A DNA stretch of 64,000 nt from Desulfosporosinus sp. (GCA_020692355.1 JAIMKP010000001.1:99165-163164); one strand, 5' to 3'; numbered from the stretch's first letter, positions 36,986 through 46,225 are shown. Numbers and translations are program-made. Notes: generated by a model not told the origin, from the letters alone.

Positions 36986-37918
36986 TTATCGACTCTCCTT
37001 TAAATATGCAAGTGACTTTTCCAGGGAAGGAAGATCCTCGACATTCATGAGATGGGCACGCGGAACAATCTTCTTAATGAGCCCTGTGAGGACTTTGCCT
37101 GGGCCACATTCGATGAACGTTCCCACCCCTTGTTCAGCCATGTAGCAGACGGACTGCTCCCAGCGCACGGCCGAACTCAACTGTTTCACCAGCGTTTCCT
37201 TTAAGCGCTCAATATCCGTAACCTCACGCCCATCCACATTAGCAATGACCGGGACCGTCGGCTTCTGCCAATTCACTTCATCCAATACCCGCGCAAACTC
37301 TCCGGCTGCCCTTTGCATCATGGGAGAATGAAATGGTCCGCTTACGGAAAGAGGGATGACTTTCTTGGCCCCGCGCCGTTTGGCTGCTTCCATGGCCGCC
37401 TCCACGGCCGCGCGTTCCCCTGAGATCACAATTTGGCCAGGGCTGTTGTAATTTGCCGGAACCGCAACCCCAACCTCCCCAACCTCTTTACAGGCCGCCT
37501 CCACCTCCTCTGAACTAAGGCCCAAAACAGCTGCCATCGTTCCTGTGCCATTGGGAACTGCCGCCTCCATCAATTCGCCCCGACGGCGCACAACCCGCAG
37601 GGCCTCCTCCAACGTCAGGCTGCCTGCCGCCACATGGGCAGAATATTCACCAAGACTGTGCCCCGCTAAGTAATCCGCCCGGATTCCCGCTGCATCGAGA
37701 AGCCGCCAGGCTGCGACACTAGCCAAGAGGATCGCCGGCTGCGTATTGGCTGTCTGCCTCAGTTCCTCTTCTGGGCCTTCCCGCAGCAATCTGAGAAAAC
37801 CATCCCCCAAGACGCTCTTTCCGATCTCCCGCGTTTTCTCTCCCATCGGGGTATCCATAATGTTTCCCATTCCCACATACTGGGAACCCTGGCCTGGGAA
37901 TACGAAGGCAATGCCCAT
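36986..37918 (-). CDS. fabD: Malonyl-CoA:ACP transacylase
   Basis: Loads malonate on ACP. The 310-residue protein starts MGIAFVFPGQGSQYVGMG. The nucleophile is Ser88 in AGHSLGEYSAHVA, and the catalytic His is in SGPFHSPMMQRA. The ATG at 37918 follows GTGGAGGGGGAAGG. It abuts fabG with one base between. Confidence 0.97.
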   Translation of the reverse strand: MGIAFVFPGQGSQYVGMGNIMDTPMGEKTREIGKSVLGDGFLRLLREGPEEELRQTANTQPAILLASVAAWRLLDAAGIRADYLAGHSLGEYSAHVAAGSLTLEEALRVVRRRGELMEAAVPNGTGTMAAVLGLSSEEVEAACKEVGEVGVAVPANYNSPGQIVISGERAAVEAAMEAAKRRGAKKVIPLSVSGPFHSPMMQRAAGEFARVLDEVNWQKPTVPVIANVDGREVTDIERLKETLVKQLSSAVRWEQSVCYMAEQGVGTFIECGPGKVLTGLIKKIVPRAHLMNVEDLPSLEKSLAYLKESR

Positions 37919-37936
37919 ACCTTCCCCCTCCACTTC

Positions 37937-38884
37937 CTAGATGCTAAAATGCTCAGCTAGCCGCCGCCACTCGCGTTCCGCTTCCTCTACCAACGAACGG
38001 ATGATTTCGGAAGCCGGCTCAATTTTGCGAACGGCGCCAGCTACCTGCCCGGCCATAACAGAACCATTTTCCGTATCCCCTTCAACCATTGCCAGGCGCA
38101 GCTTGCCCGCCCCGATTTTTTCCACTTCTTCCGGCGTATGCCCTTCCCGCTCCATGCGGGCCAGTTCCTTGGTAAACCGATTGTCCAAGCAACGCACCGG
38201 ATGGCCTGTCGAATACCCGGTCACCACTGTATCCCGATCTTTGGCTTTGAGGATCATCGTCTTCACTTTCGGAGAAACCGTACATTCTTCCGCACACATA
38301 AAGCGGGTTCCCATCTGCACCCCTTCCGCCCCGAGGGCAAAGGCCGCAACCAAACCGCGCCCGTCGACAATCCCGCCAGCCGCGATTACGGGGATTTTCA
38401 CGGCATCGACGACTTGGGGAACCAAAGGCAAGGTCGATATTTCTCCCACATGCCCTCCGGACTCCATCCCTTCGGCAATCAAGGCATCCACTCCCGCCTT
38501 CTCCAGACGCCTCGCCAAGGCCACCGAGGCCACCACCGGAATCACTTTGGTTCCTATGTCTTTTAAAGCTGGAACGTATTTACCCGGATTCCCGGCCCCT
38601 GTCGTAATCACGGGTACCCGCTCCTCGATAATCACCTGCATCACCTCGTCGAGGAACGGGGACATAAGCATGATATTAACCCCAAAAGGCTTCGACGTTA
38701 CTGCCTTAACTTTTTTAATCTCTTGGCGCACCCAATCGGCCGGTGCTTGACCGGAACCGATAATGCCTAATCCTCCGGCCTCAGAAACCGCTGCCGCCAA
38801 TTCACCGGTGGCGACCCAAGCCATCCCACCTTGCAGGATCGGGTATTCAATTCCCAGAAGTTGGGAAACATTACTTTGAATCAT
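37937..38884 (-). CDS. fabK: Enoyl-ACP reductase II (FMN)
   Basis: Flavin-dependent enoyl-ACP reductase of 315 residues, starting MIQSNVSQLLGIEYPILQGG. FMN and barrel motifs are GLGIIGSGQA, AEGMESGGHVGE, VIAAGGIVDGRGL and EGVQMGTRFMCAEE. The start overlaps the fabH stop by 4 bases. Its position between fabH and fabD is the standard one for FabK. No FabI or FabL is in the window. Confidence 0.92.
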   Translation of the reverse strand: MIQSNVSQLLGIEYPILQGGMAWVATGELAAAVSEAGGLGIIGSGQAPADWVRQEIKKVKAVTSKPFGVNIMLMSPFLDEVMQVIIEERVPVITTGAGNPGKYVPALKDIGTKVIPVVASVALARRLEKAGVDALIAEGMESGGHVGEISTLPLVPQVVDAVKIPVIAAGGIVDGRGLVAAFALGAEGVQMGTRFMCAEECTVSPKVKTMILKAKDRDTVVTGYSTGHPVRCLDNRFTKELARMEREGHTPEEVEKIGAGKLRLAMVEGDTENGSVMAGQVAGAVRKIEPASEIIRSLVEEAEREWRRLAEHFSI

Positions 38885-39882
38885 CCTTGCAGCCCCTTCC
38901 GAGCCCATTTCAAGACCGAACCGCCCCAAGTCAAACCGGCTCCAAAAGCGACCATCAGCACAATATCCCCATAATGAATCCTCCCTGCTCGCACGGCCTC
39001 ATCCAAAGCCACCGGAATAGAAGCTGCCGACATGTTCCCGTAGCGATCGACATTGACAATAACCTTGTCCGGCGAAATCCCCAGACGCTTTACCGATGCA
39101 TCAATAATCCGAATGTTGGCCTGATGAGGCACCAGAAGATCCACATTCTCTTTGGCGAGCCCTGCTTTTGCCAGCGCTTTGACCGCCGTTTCGCCCATGA
39201 CACGAACCGCGAATTTATACACTTCACTTCCAGCCATGTGAATCGTGTGCAATTTGTTGGCGACGGTCTCCGCTGTCGCCGGATGGGCCGAGCCGCCTCC
39301 GGGCACGATGAGGAGTTCTCCACCCCCACCATCCGCTCCTAGTTCGAAGCTCAAGAACCCGTAGCCCTCATCCACTCGCTGCAGAACCGCCGCCCCCGCA
39401 CCATCCCCAAAGAGGATGCAGGTCGAACGGTCTTCCCAATTCACCAGTTTGCTTAAGGTCTCAGCTCCGATGATGAGCACCGTACGATACATTCCCGTCG
39501 CGATAAATTGACTCCCAGTCGCTGCACCATAAAGGAAGCCGCTGCAGCCCGCCTCCAGGTCAAAAGCAGCCGCCCGCTTGGCCCCCAAACGATCCGCAAC
39601 AATACATGCAGTAGCCGGAAAGGCATAATCCGCTGAAACAGTCATGACCATGACGAGATCCAGTTCTTCCGGACTCACTTGAGCGTCTGCTAAAGCCCGG
39701 ATCGCTGCTTGATAACACAGTTCAGACAAAGGCACGCCTTCTTTGGCGATATGCCGCTCCTTAATTCCGGTACGCGTGGTGATCCATTCATCATTGGTGT
39801 CTACCATCTTTTCCAAATCGGCATTAGTTAAAACATCCTCTGGCACATAAGAGCCTGTTCCCACGATTCCTACACTGTACAT
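38881..39882 (-). CDS. fabH: 3-oxoacyl-ACP synthase III
   Basis: Starts fatty-acid synthesis from acyl-CoA. From the ATG at 39882 it has 333 residues, starting [20 protein letters not shown]. The catalytic residues are Cys113 (LEAGCSGFLYG), His in VPHQANIRIIDA and Asn in RYGNMSAASIPVAL. An alternative ATG lies 24 bases upstream. A broken, divergent relative is present at 23928. Confidence 0.96.
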   Translation of the reverse strand: MYSVGIVGTGSYVPEDVLTNADLEKMVDTNDEWITTRTGIKERHIAKEGVPLSELCYQAAIRALADAQVSPEELDLVMVMTVSADYAFPATACIVADRLGAKRAAAFDLEAGCSGFLYGAATGSQFIATGMYRTVLIIGAETLSKLVNWEDRSTCILFGDGAGAAVLQRVDEGYGFLSFELGADGGGGELLIVPGGGSAHPATAETVANKLHTIHMAGSEVYKFAVRVMGETAVKALAKAGLAKENVDLLVPHQANIRIIDASVKRLGISPDKVIVNVDRYGNMSAASIPVALDEAVRAGRIHYGDIVLMVAFGAGLTWGGSVLKWARKGLQG

Positions 39883-39922
39883 CCTCGTTAAACCCTCTTT
39901 CTTCATATTTCGGACTAACTAC

Positions 39923-40915
39923 CTAATCTTCTCCATGCATCGCTTCTGCGATCTGCTCAACGAAACGGGCTTGGACACACTCCCGAGCCACACGAATGGC
40001 GTTGACAATCGCTTTCGCCTTGGAGCTGCCATGGCAGATGATGCTGATTCCATTCACGCCGAGAAGCGGAGCCCCGCCATATTCGGCATAATCCATCATT
40101 TGAGCGATCTCTTTCAGCCCCGGCTTTACGGCAACCGCCCCTAATTTTCTCAAAGGCGTAGCCGTAATTTTCTTCTTAATGAGTTCAAATAGTGCTCCAG
40201 CCAGGCCTTCCGCCGTTTTCAAGAGGACATTGCCCACAAACCCGTCACAGACGATGACGTCCCCTTTACCATAAGGAACATCCCGCCCTTCCAGATTACC
40301 AATGAAATTAACCGGACTTTTCTGGAGCAAAGGATAGGTGTTCTGAGTCAGTTCATTTCCTTTGCCTTCCTCGCTCCCAATATTTAATAGTGCTACCCTT
40401 GGCTTGGGCAGACCTAAGATTTTTTCTGCGTAAATGCTGCCCATGAGCGCATACTGCAAGAGGTGCTCTGCCTTGGCATCCGGATTTGCCCCCACGTCTA
40501 AGACCAGCTTCCCCCCAGCCAGCGTGGGCATGACCGTGGCGATGGCCGGCCGTTCAATGCCACGAATTCGGCCTAACCCTAGGAGCGCAGCTGCCATTTG
40601 TGCCCCCGTGTTCCCAGCGCTTACGATCGCTTCCGCTTCTTTATCCTTGACCATGCGGGTCGCGACCACGATCGAAGCGTCCTTCTTTTTTCGTACCGCT
40701 TGGGCCGGGTGCTCTGCCATCTCGACAACTTCGGCCGCTTCCTTGATGCTTATGTTTCGAGGCAGCACTCCGCCAGGAAGATAGGGACTCAGCGCTTCCC
40801 CTCTTCCGACCAGGATAATCTCCAGATCCGGATAAATTTCAGCGGCCTGCACTGCCCCTTTGACAATTTCCCCAGGCGCAAAGTCTCCACCCATGGCATC
40901 AAGAGCGATTCTCAT
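39923..40915 (-). CDS. plsX: Phosphate acyltransferase PlsX
   Basis: Makes acyl-phosphate from acyl-ACP for phospholipid synthesis. The 330-residue protein starts MRIALDAMGGDFAPGEIVKG. Further signatures are VSAGNTGAQMAAALL, NIGSEEGKGNELTQ and VCDGFVGNVLLKTAEG. The start overlaps the fapR stop by 4 bases, the classic fapR-plsX coupling. Confidence 0.97.
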   Translation of the reverse strand: MRIALDAMGGDFAPGEIVKGAVQAAEIYPDLEIILVGRGEALSPYLPGGVLPRNISIKEAAEVVEMAEHPAQAVRKKKDASIVVATRMVKDKEAEAIVSAGNTGAQMAAALLGLGRIRGIERPAIATVMPTLAGGKLVLDVGANPDAKAEHLLQYALMGSIYAEKILGLPKPRVALLNIGSEEGKGNELTQNTYPLLQKSPVNFIGNLEGRDVPYGKGDVIVCDGFVGNVLLKTAEGLAGALFELIKKKITATPLRKLGAVAVKPGLKEIAQMMDYAEYGGAPLLGVNGISIICHGSSKAKAIVNAIRVARECVQARFVEQIAEAMHGED

Positions 40916-41499
40916 CGTTCATCCTCCTCTGCAACAAGCCCCGGTGGGGCTGAAAAGCCGAACATCGTCCAGTGGCCCCAGAGCACCTCTTCATCTTGCA
41001 CCTTGCTAATGACTTCAATCCAATATTTATCCTCGCGCCGCTTCAACACGCTTCCTTCGGCGACCACCCGCTCACCCAAGCGCACCGGCCGTAGAAACTT
41101 GATCTCAACACTCCCCGTGAGGGCTATCTCGGCATCCACTAAGGCAACCGCAAGTGAGTTCGCCTGCCCAAACAAATGATGCCCACGTGCCACTTGGGCC
41201 TTCTCCAAAACCATCTTCTCATCAATATAGAGTTCTGAGCGCCCACGCACTCCGATCAGCAATTCCCGCAAATCCCCAACGATCTCCTGCTGGCCTAACG
41301 CTTTCAGGGTACTGGCCTCACTGGCCACCGCCAACGTGCGCTCCCGCAGTTCCGGTATCCCCAGTTCAGCCCGATCCAAGCGAATCGTCGGGACACTGAC
41401 CACGAAATGCTCAGCCAATTCCTTATCGGTCAAGAAAGGATTTTCCGCAATCAGCCCTTTTAACTTCTCTAGCCTTTCCGATTTCCGATAGCGCGGCAT
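40912..41499 (-). CDS. fapR: Fatty-acid biosynthesis repressor FapR
   Basis: Malonyl-CoA-sensing repressor of 195 residues. The N-terminal HTH is NPFLTDKELAEHFVVSVPTI followed by RLDRAELGIPELRER. The C-terminal hotdog domain contains ARGHHLFGQANSLAVALVDAEI. It heads the fatty-acid operon. A FapR-like palindrome overlaps its own promoter, which fits autoregulation. Confidence 0.95.
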   Translation of the reverse strand: MPRYRKSERLEKLKGLIAENPFLTDKELAEHFVVSVPTIRLDRAELGIPELRERTLAVASEASTLKALGQQEIVGDLRELLIGVRGRSELYIDEKMVLEKAQVARGHHLFGQANSLAVALVDAEIALTGSVEIKFLRPVRLGERVVAEGSVLKRREDKYWIEVISKVQDEEVLWGHWTMFGFSAPPGLVAEEDER

Positions 41500-41521
41500 T
41501 TTATCACCAGATTCCCAAGTG

Positions 41522-41566
41522 TTATTACCTGGTCATAATTATAGTGGATAACCCTCCCTAACGCAA
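41522..41566 (-). promoter_or_regulatory. fapR promoter with overlapping FapR-like operator
   Basis: On the minus strand TTGCGT (complement of 41561-41566), 17 bases, then TATAAT (complement of 41538-41543). The palindrome TTATTACCTGGTCATAA at 41522-41538 matches the TACC-TGGTA core known for FapR sites and touches the -10 box. The remainder of 41500-41821 holds heptamer-like repeats, the palindromic element at 41672 and the rpmF terminator. Confidence 0.75.
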
Positions 41567-41671
41567 GCAAAAATCCTGTCGGAAATCAGAAATCCGAGAG
41601 TGAATTTAGAGGCCTGAATTTAGAGGTCGAAAGTAAGAAGTCAGAAGTCCGGACTTATGCAAGCGAGACTC

Positions 41672-41733
41672 TGTAAAGAAAACTTGGTTGGCGCCAAGCC
41701 TTTGGCGACGGCGGCCGCCTAGTTGCCCTTATG
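41672..41733. repeat. Short copy of the GTAAAGAAAACT...TTGCCCTTATG palindromic repeat (copy 3)
   Basis: GTAAAGAAAACTTGGTTGGCGCC...GGCGACGGCGGCCGCC...TAGTTGCCCTTATG: the same ends and GGCGCC/GGCGACGGCGGC core as 3409-3529, but lacking its middle hairpins. It is intergenic, between fapR and rpmF. Confidence 0.65.
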
Positions 41734-41768
41734 CCACCCGAAATTACTTTCTGATTGGTACAAGAAAA

Positions 41769-41795
41769 GGGGGTCAGACCCAAAGGCCCGACCCC
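41769..41795 (-). terminator. Terminator after rpmF
   Basis: On the minus strand GGGGTCGGGCC-TTTG-GGTCTGACCCC followed by CCTTTTCTT. It ends the ackA-side operon (yceD-rpmF) before fapR. Confidence 0.75.
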
Positions 41796-41821
41796 GTCGA
41801 AATCGCTATTCGTAGTTCGTT

Positions 41822-42001
41822 TTACTCGTTCACCGACAGCACTTCTTTGGACTTGTAATAACCACAAGCAGGACAGATATGATGAGCAAGTTTAAGTTTA
41901 TGGCATTGAGGGCATTCTGTGAGGTTCGGTGCGGACAATTTCCACATAGCCCGGCGTTTGCGAACGCGAGATTTCGATTGACGATGTTGAGCAACACCCA
42001 T
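41822..42001 (-). CDS. rpmF: 50S ribosomal protein L32
   Basis: A 59-residue protein of the zinc-binding L32 type. It starts MGVAQHRQSKSRVRKRRAMW and has Cys pairs ECPQCHKLK and HICPACGYYKSKEV. It sits directly downstream of yceD (DUF177), the usual arrangement in bacteria, and upstream of the fapR-plsX-fab operon. Confidence 0.96.
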   Translation of the reverse strand: MGVAQHRQSKSRVRKRRAMWKLSAPNLTECPQCHKLKLAHHICPACGYYKSKEVLSVNE

Positions 42002-42030
42002 TGTTACACCCCCTTTATTAAATCAATAAA

Positions 42031-42549
42031 TCAATCATCCAAAGTGAGTTTTGCCAACTTTGCCAACTCAGCCAATCGCGGATCCAGCGTTTCCTTCGAG
42101 CAGCTACAGACCCCAAGGTTCAGATTCGCGCCGCATTCAGGACAAAGCCCTTGGCAGTCAGGAGAGCAGACAAACTTCATCGGCAAGGCTAACACAATGT
42201 GTTCCATAATTCGCTCACGCAATTCTATCTCATCCTTATCGAAGATCAAAGCGTTTTCTTGTTGTTCTTCCGTCGCTTGGGAAGCATAAACCCACTCATC
42301 TTCAAAATCAAGATGTAGGGGATAGCTGAATTCCTCCAAACAACGACCGCAGACCGCTTTAAGTTCAGCTTCAATAGTTCCGTGCGCAATGAGTAACTTT
42401 CCTGTGTTATGCACCTGAAGTTGGACATGTAGAGGAGATAGAAAAGAAATCGTCTCCATACCGAACTCAAACGGGGAAAACTCCTCTTTAAGATCATAAC
42501 GGGCTGTCTCACCAGTCATCCGACGAACCTGAGAGATATTAATCTTCAT
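42031..42549 (-). CDS. yceD: YceD/DUF177 family protein
   Basis: A 172-residue protein, starting MKINISQVRRMTGETARYD. It has the DUF177 core VCGRCLEEFSYPL and a C-terminal Cys cluster (SPDCQGLCPECGANLNLGVC). The family is linked to ribosome or 23S rRNA metabolism in plants and bacteria, but the precise role is unsettled. It is immediately upstream of rpmF. Confidence 0.92.
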   Translation of the reverse strand: MKINISQVRRMTGETARYDLKEEFSPFEFGMETISFLSPLHVQLQVHNTGKLLIAHGTIEAELKAVCGRCLEEFSYPLHLDFEDEWVYASQATEEQQENALIFDKDEIELRERIMEHIVLALPMKFVCSPDCQGLCPECGANLNLGVCSCSKETLDPRLAELAKLAKLTLDD

Positions 42550-42601
42550 TTTCTACCACCTCGATACACAACCTATATTATATTAAGCCAGAGAATTCTT
42601 G

Positions 42602-43810
42602 TCAAGAAACAAGTTCCAACGTTTCCGTCGCAATCATCAATTCTTCGTTGGTCGGAATCACCAGAACACGGCAACGGGCTTCCTCCGTGGCAATATCCAC
42701 TTCTTCACCGCGCACTTTGTTTTTCTCATCATCCAAGTGAATCCCAAGGTAATCCAAGTCCTCACAAATCGCGTCTCGCATGCTCCCGGAATTTTCACCA
42801 AGGCCTGCCGTGAAGATAACCGCATCCACTCCATCCAACACCGCCGCATAGGCGCCAATATATTTTTTTACATCATGGGCAAAAATCTTCAACGCTAACT
42901 GCGCGCGCATGTTATTCTGTGCGGCTGCTGCTTCGATATCGCGGAAATCGCTGCTCACACCGGAAACTCCAAGCACTCCACTCTTCTTATTGAGAAAATC
43001 ATTGATTTGCTCTGAGTTCATGTTTTCCTTGCGCATGATATAGGATACAATCGCCGGATCAAGATCCCCAGAGCGTGTCCCCATCATCAAGCCTTCCAAC
43101 GGGGTAAAACCCATGGAGGTTTCAATCGACTTGCCGCTACGGATAGCGGTAATCGAAGAGCCATTCCCCAGGTGGCAACTAATGAGCTTCAATTCTTCGA
43201 TGGGTTTCTGCATGAGGATGGCCGCCCGCTGGCTGACATATTTATGCGATGTTCCGTGAAACCCGTACTTGCGAATCTTATATTTTTCATACATCTCATA
43301 AGGAAGGCCGTAGAGATAGGCATATGGGGGAATGGTTTGGTGAAAAGCCGTATCAAATACAGCCACCTGAGGTACCTCGGGCATGAGGGTTTGGCAGGCT
43401 TTAATCCCAGCAATGTTCGGGGGATTGTGTAGCGGGGCCAGTTCAATACACTCTTCCAATGCCTCCATTACATCATCCGTAACAACAACTGATTGGGCAA
43501 AGCGTTCCCCGCCATGGACAACCCGGTGTCCAACCGCCCCGATTTGGCCTAGGTTTCGCAGCACTCCGTATTCCGGATGAACCAGGGCATCCAGAACCAG
43601 TTGGATCCCTACGGTATGATTCGGGATTTCCGCCGTCATAACTTCCTTTTCTTTATTCGCCGCCCGATGCGTGAGGATTGCGCCAGGAAGACCGATGCGT
43701 TCAACCAATCCTTTAGCCAGAGGATTGCGGGTATCCATGTCCAGCAGTTGGTACTTGAGCGATGAACTTCCACAATTAATAACCAGAATGTACACTTTTT
43801 CAGCTCCCAT
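42602..43810 (-). CDS. ackA: Acetate kinase
   Basis: Interconverts acetyl phosphate and acetate with ATP. The 402-residue protein has the signatures [60 protein letters not shown] and [13 protein letters not shown]. No phosphotransacetylase gene is adjacent. It precedes yceD-rpmF by about 50 bases. Confidence 0.97.
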   Translation of the reverse strand: MGAEKVYILVINCGSSSLKYQLLDMDTRNPLAKGLVERIGLPGAILTHRAANKEKEVMTAEIPNHTVGIQLVLDALVHPEYGVLRNLGQIGAVGHRVVHGGERFAQSVVVTDDVMEALEECIELAPLHNPPNIAGIKACQTLMPEVPQVAVFDTAFHQTIPPYAYLYGLPYEMYEKYKIRKYGFHGTSHKYVSQRAAILMQKPIEELKLISCHLGNGSSITAIRSGKSIETSMGFTPLEGLMMGTRSGDLDPAIVSYIMRKENMNSEQINDFLNKKSGVLGVSGVSSDFRDIEAAAAQNNMRAQLALKIFAHDVKKYIGAYAAVLDGVDAVIFTAGLGENSGSMRDAICEDLDYLGIHLDDEKNKVRGEEVDIATEEARCRVLVIPTNEELMIATETLELVS

Positions 43811-43861
43811 CTAATGTTCCCTGGCTCAGTGTACCACAGTTTTCCTTTGATTTTCAAGAGT

Positions 43862-44626
43862 TTACTCCATCAATCTCTTGATTTCAGAACATTGTGCCAT
43901 AGCGGTCTCGCGCCCGATTCGAATCGTCTCGGCCGCTGTATCAAACTGTAGGCTTCCGATATGCCCAACATCCGGTTGAATCAGTAGATCCGCATCCAGT
44001 GAATTGTGGAAAAAGACTTCCTCCTGGAGAATTTCAATGGACTGTAAAAGGACATCCATGGCTGAGTTGATTTTATTATTCAAGCCGCGTTTCACATCAA
44101 TAGCGAGGATCTTATCTGCTCCCATTGCCCTGGCAACATGCACCGGGAGGCGATTTTTAACAGCACCGTCCACTAATAGACGTTCCTGATAGCGATACGG
44201 TTTAAACACTCCCGGTATGGAAATGCTGGCTCGGACAGCCTGAGCCACACTCCCCTCACGGAAAACCACCAGCTCACCCGTCATTAAGTCCGTCGCTACG
44301 ATCGCGAGAGGGATGTCCAAATTCTCAAACGTGGCGTCTTTGGTGAGCAGGCGCATCACATCTAACACCTTGTCTCCTTTAAAAAGCCCGTCTTTAGGCA
44401 TGGACACATCAAATAAGCGTTTAGTGAAGCCAGGGTAAACAAGGAGCCGCTCCGCCCGGTACAGATCGAGACCAACGGCCCAAAGCGCTCCAAAGATGGC
44501 CCCCGCGCTGCACCCCACCACGAGATCCGGCTTCAAATTTTCCTCTTTCAGCACCTGCAAAACCCCCAGATGCGCCATGCCCCGCGCGCCCCCTGCTCCC
44601 AACACCAAACCCTTCTTCTCGCCCAT
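43862..44626 (-). CDS. Patatin-like phospholipase (RssA/YchK family)
   Basis: A 254-residue serine lipase-fold protein. The oxyanion glycines are in LVLGAGGARGMAHLGVL, the nucleophile is in VVGCSAGAIFG (GxSxG), and the Asp of the dyad is in LLVDGAVKNRLP (DGA). The ATG at 44626 follows a GAGGGGAGGG site. It is probably a cytoplasmic or membrane-peripheral lipid hydrolase. It is the gene before ackA in the same direction. Confidence 0.88.
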   Translation of the reverse strand: MGEKKGLVLGAGGARGMAHLGVLQVLKEENLKPDLVVGCSAGAIFGALWAVGLDLYRAERLLVYPGFTKRLFDVSMPKDGLFKGDKVLDVMRLLTKDATFENLDIPLAIVATDLMTGELVVFREGSVAQAVRASISIPGVFKPYRYQERLLVDGAVKNRLPVHVARAMGADKILAIDVKRGLNNKINSAMDVLLQSIEILQEEVFFHNSLDADLLIQPDVGHIGSLQFDTAAETIRIGRETAMAQCSEIKRLME

Positions 44627-44752
44627 CGTTTCCCTCCCCTCCATTGCGATTCATGCTTAGCGACGCCTTTAGTCCGAACGCTCCAGAATACCTTCTAGAA
44701 CCCCTACCATGATCCATATACTTTTATTAATCGGAGTATTCCTCCCAAGACA

Positions 44753-44777
44753 GACATGGGGACGGTGCTCCGGTGTC
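44753..44777. repeat. REP-like imperfect palindrome
   Basis: GACATGGGGACGGTGCTCCGGTGTC, an imperfect GACA...TGTC hairpin with a GGGGACGGT core. This resembles REP sequences found next to RAYT (Y1) transposases in Clostridia. No transposase is adjacent, so the origin is tentative. Confidence 0.4.
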
Positions 44778-44795
44778 AAAGCATAATGCTGAGAA

Positions 44796-44899
44796 TCTGA
44801 CTTCCGACCTCTAACTTCTAACTTCTAACTTCTAACTCCTGACTCCTGACTCCTAACTCCTAACTCCTGACTCCTGACTCCTAACTCCTGACTCCTAAA
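44796..44899 (+). repeat. Tandem heptanucleotide repeat, about 15 units of YCTRACT
   Basis: About fifteen consecutive 7-base units such as TCTAACT, CCTGACT and CCTAACT, drifting only at two positions (consensus YCTRACT). The array ends 16 bases before ylbJ. Shorter arrays of the same kind occur near 165, 1458, 41580-41650, 46132-46225 and 46945. The pattern resembles cyanobacterial short tandemly repeated repetitive sequences. Confidence 0.9.
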
Positions 44900-44915
44900 C
44901 TAGGATGGTGGTCAA

Positions 44916-46124
44916 ATGCGGCAAACGCTTCCAAATTCCCTGCGCCAGAGCCTACACCCACTCCTCATAGCCCTCTTGGCCTTGGCCATGTTCATTTACC
45001 CTCAAGAGGTCCTGACTTCCGCTTCGGCCGGGGTGTCCCTTTGGTGGAAGTTCGTCCTGCCCGCCCTTCTCCCCTTTTTTATCTTGTCCGAACTGCTTAT
45101 GGGAGCGGGCTTTGTCCACTTCCTCGGAGTTCTGCTTGAACCCCTCATGCGCCCCCTCTTTCACCTTCCGGGGAAAGCCGCCTTTGTGGTCGCGATGGGT
45201 TACACTTCAGGATTCCCCATGGGGGCAGTCCTCACGGCCCGCCTCCGCCAAGACCAAGAAATTACCCAAGAGGAAGGGGAACGCCTGCTCACCTTTACCA
45301 ACAACCCCAGCCCCGGCTTTATCTTTGGTGCGGTCGCTTCCGGCCTTCTCGGCAAGCCCGAACTTGGCATTCTCCTCGCCCTCTCAGTCTATCTCGCCAA
45401 CCTGCTGGTAGGAATCCTCTTTCGATTTTATGGCTCAAACCTCACCGTTCGCGAAAAACCACAAACTCCCCTAAGAAAAGCCTGGCGAGCGCTGCTCTCT
45501 GCTCAGGCCAAAGACGGGCGACCCTTCGGACTCATTTTCGGGCAGGCCATCCGCCAGAGCGTCACCACCGTGATCACAGTCGGTGGCTACATCGTCTTCT
45601 TTTCCGTGGCTTTGCGGGTTTTGACCCTGTGGCACATCACCGCCGTACTCGCAAACGCTCTGCATCTCATCCTCGGAGCGTTTCTCCCGCTTGCGAACCT
45701 GAAAGCCCTCCTCGATGGCTTGTTGGAAATGACCTTGGGCTGTCAAGGCGTAGTCGCAGCCTCCTCCAACCTCAATGCCCAAATCGCTGGCCTCGCTTTT
45801 GTCATGGGCTGGGGCGGCTTTTCCGTCTTTGCCCAGATTGCCGGATTTACCGCCGAAACCGACCTCCGCATCTCTCCCTACATCCTTGGCCGTGTCATCC
45901 ACGCCTTTCTCTCCCTGGGTCTAAGCGAACTTATGCTCCGCTTCGCCCATATCCCCACCTTTAGCCAGTCCCCCATTCCGACCGGTTTCAACCCCGGCCC
46001 AGCGACCACTCCCGAACTCTGGCTCAACACCCTCCACCTCAGCACCTGGATGTTTATTGGAACCATCTCCACCTTCCTCCTACTCCTTGTGGTAGGGAAA
46101 GTCCTAGCGTTCCGAAGACGCTAA
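44916..46124 (+). CDS. ylbJ: Sporulation integral membrane protein YlbJ
   Basis: A 402-residue nucleoside-recognition/Gate-domain membrane protein with about nine hydrophobic segments. Signatures are WWKFVLPALLPFFILSELLM, VAMGYTSGFPMGAVLTARLR and FTNNPSPGFIFGAVASGLLG. YlbJ is needed for spore cortex formation in Bacillus, so this marks a spore former. It is encoded on the plus strand, isolated, and directly behind the heptamer array. Confidence 0.93.
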   Translation: MRQTLPNSLRQSLHPLLIALLALAMFIYPQEVLTSASAGVSLWWKFVLPALLPFFILSELLMGAGFVHFLGVLLEPLMRPLFHLPGKAAFVVAMGYTSGFPMGAVLTARLRQDQEITQEEGERLLTFTNNPSPGFIFGAVASGLLGKPELGILLALSVYLANLLVGILFRFYGSNLTVREKPQTPLRKAWRALLSAQAKDGRPFGLIFGQAIRQSVTTVITVGGYIVFFSVALRVLTLWHITAVLANALHLILGAFLPLANLKALLDGLLEMTLGCQGVVAASSNLNAQIAGLAFVMGWGGFSVFAQIAGFTAETDLRISPYILGRVIHAFLSLGLSELMLRFAHIPTFSQSPIPTGFNPGPATTPELWLNTLHLSTWMFIGTISTFLLLLVVGKVLAFRRR

Positions 46125-46131
46125 ATCGTTG

Positions 46132-46225
46132 TCCATTGTCTGGTGTCCGATGTCCGAGGCTCGAATACTCTGAGGCAGGGATGGTCAGCGGCACCCGCCG
46201 ACTTCTGACTTCTGACTTCTAAAAT
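46132..46225. repeat. Degenerate heptamer arrays after ylbJ
   Basis: Two short arrays: TTGTCCA/TTGTCTG/GTGTCCG/ATGTCCG (about 46136-46163) and three GACTTCT units (about 46200-46221), separated by unrelated bases. They lie between ylbJ and the convergent coiled-coil gene. Confidence 0.6.

Noticed and set aside
43811..43861. Phosphotransacetylase gene next to ackA
   Set aside because: Only about 50 bases separate ackA from the patatin-like gene; no pta is present.
44796..44899. CRISPR array
   Set aside because: The units are contiguous 7-mers without spacers, and no cas gene is in the window.
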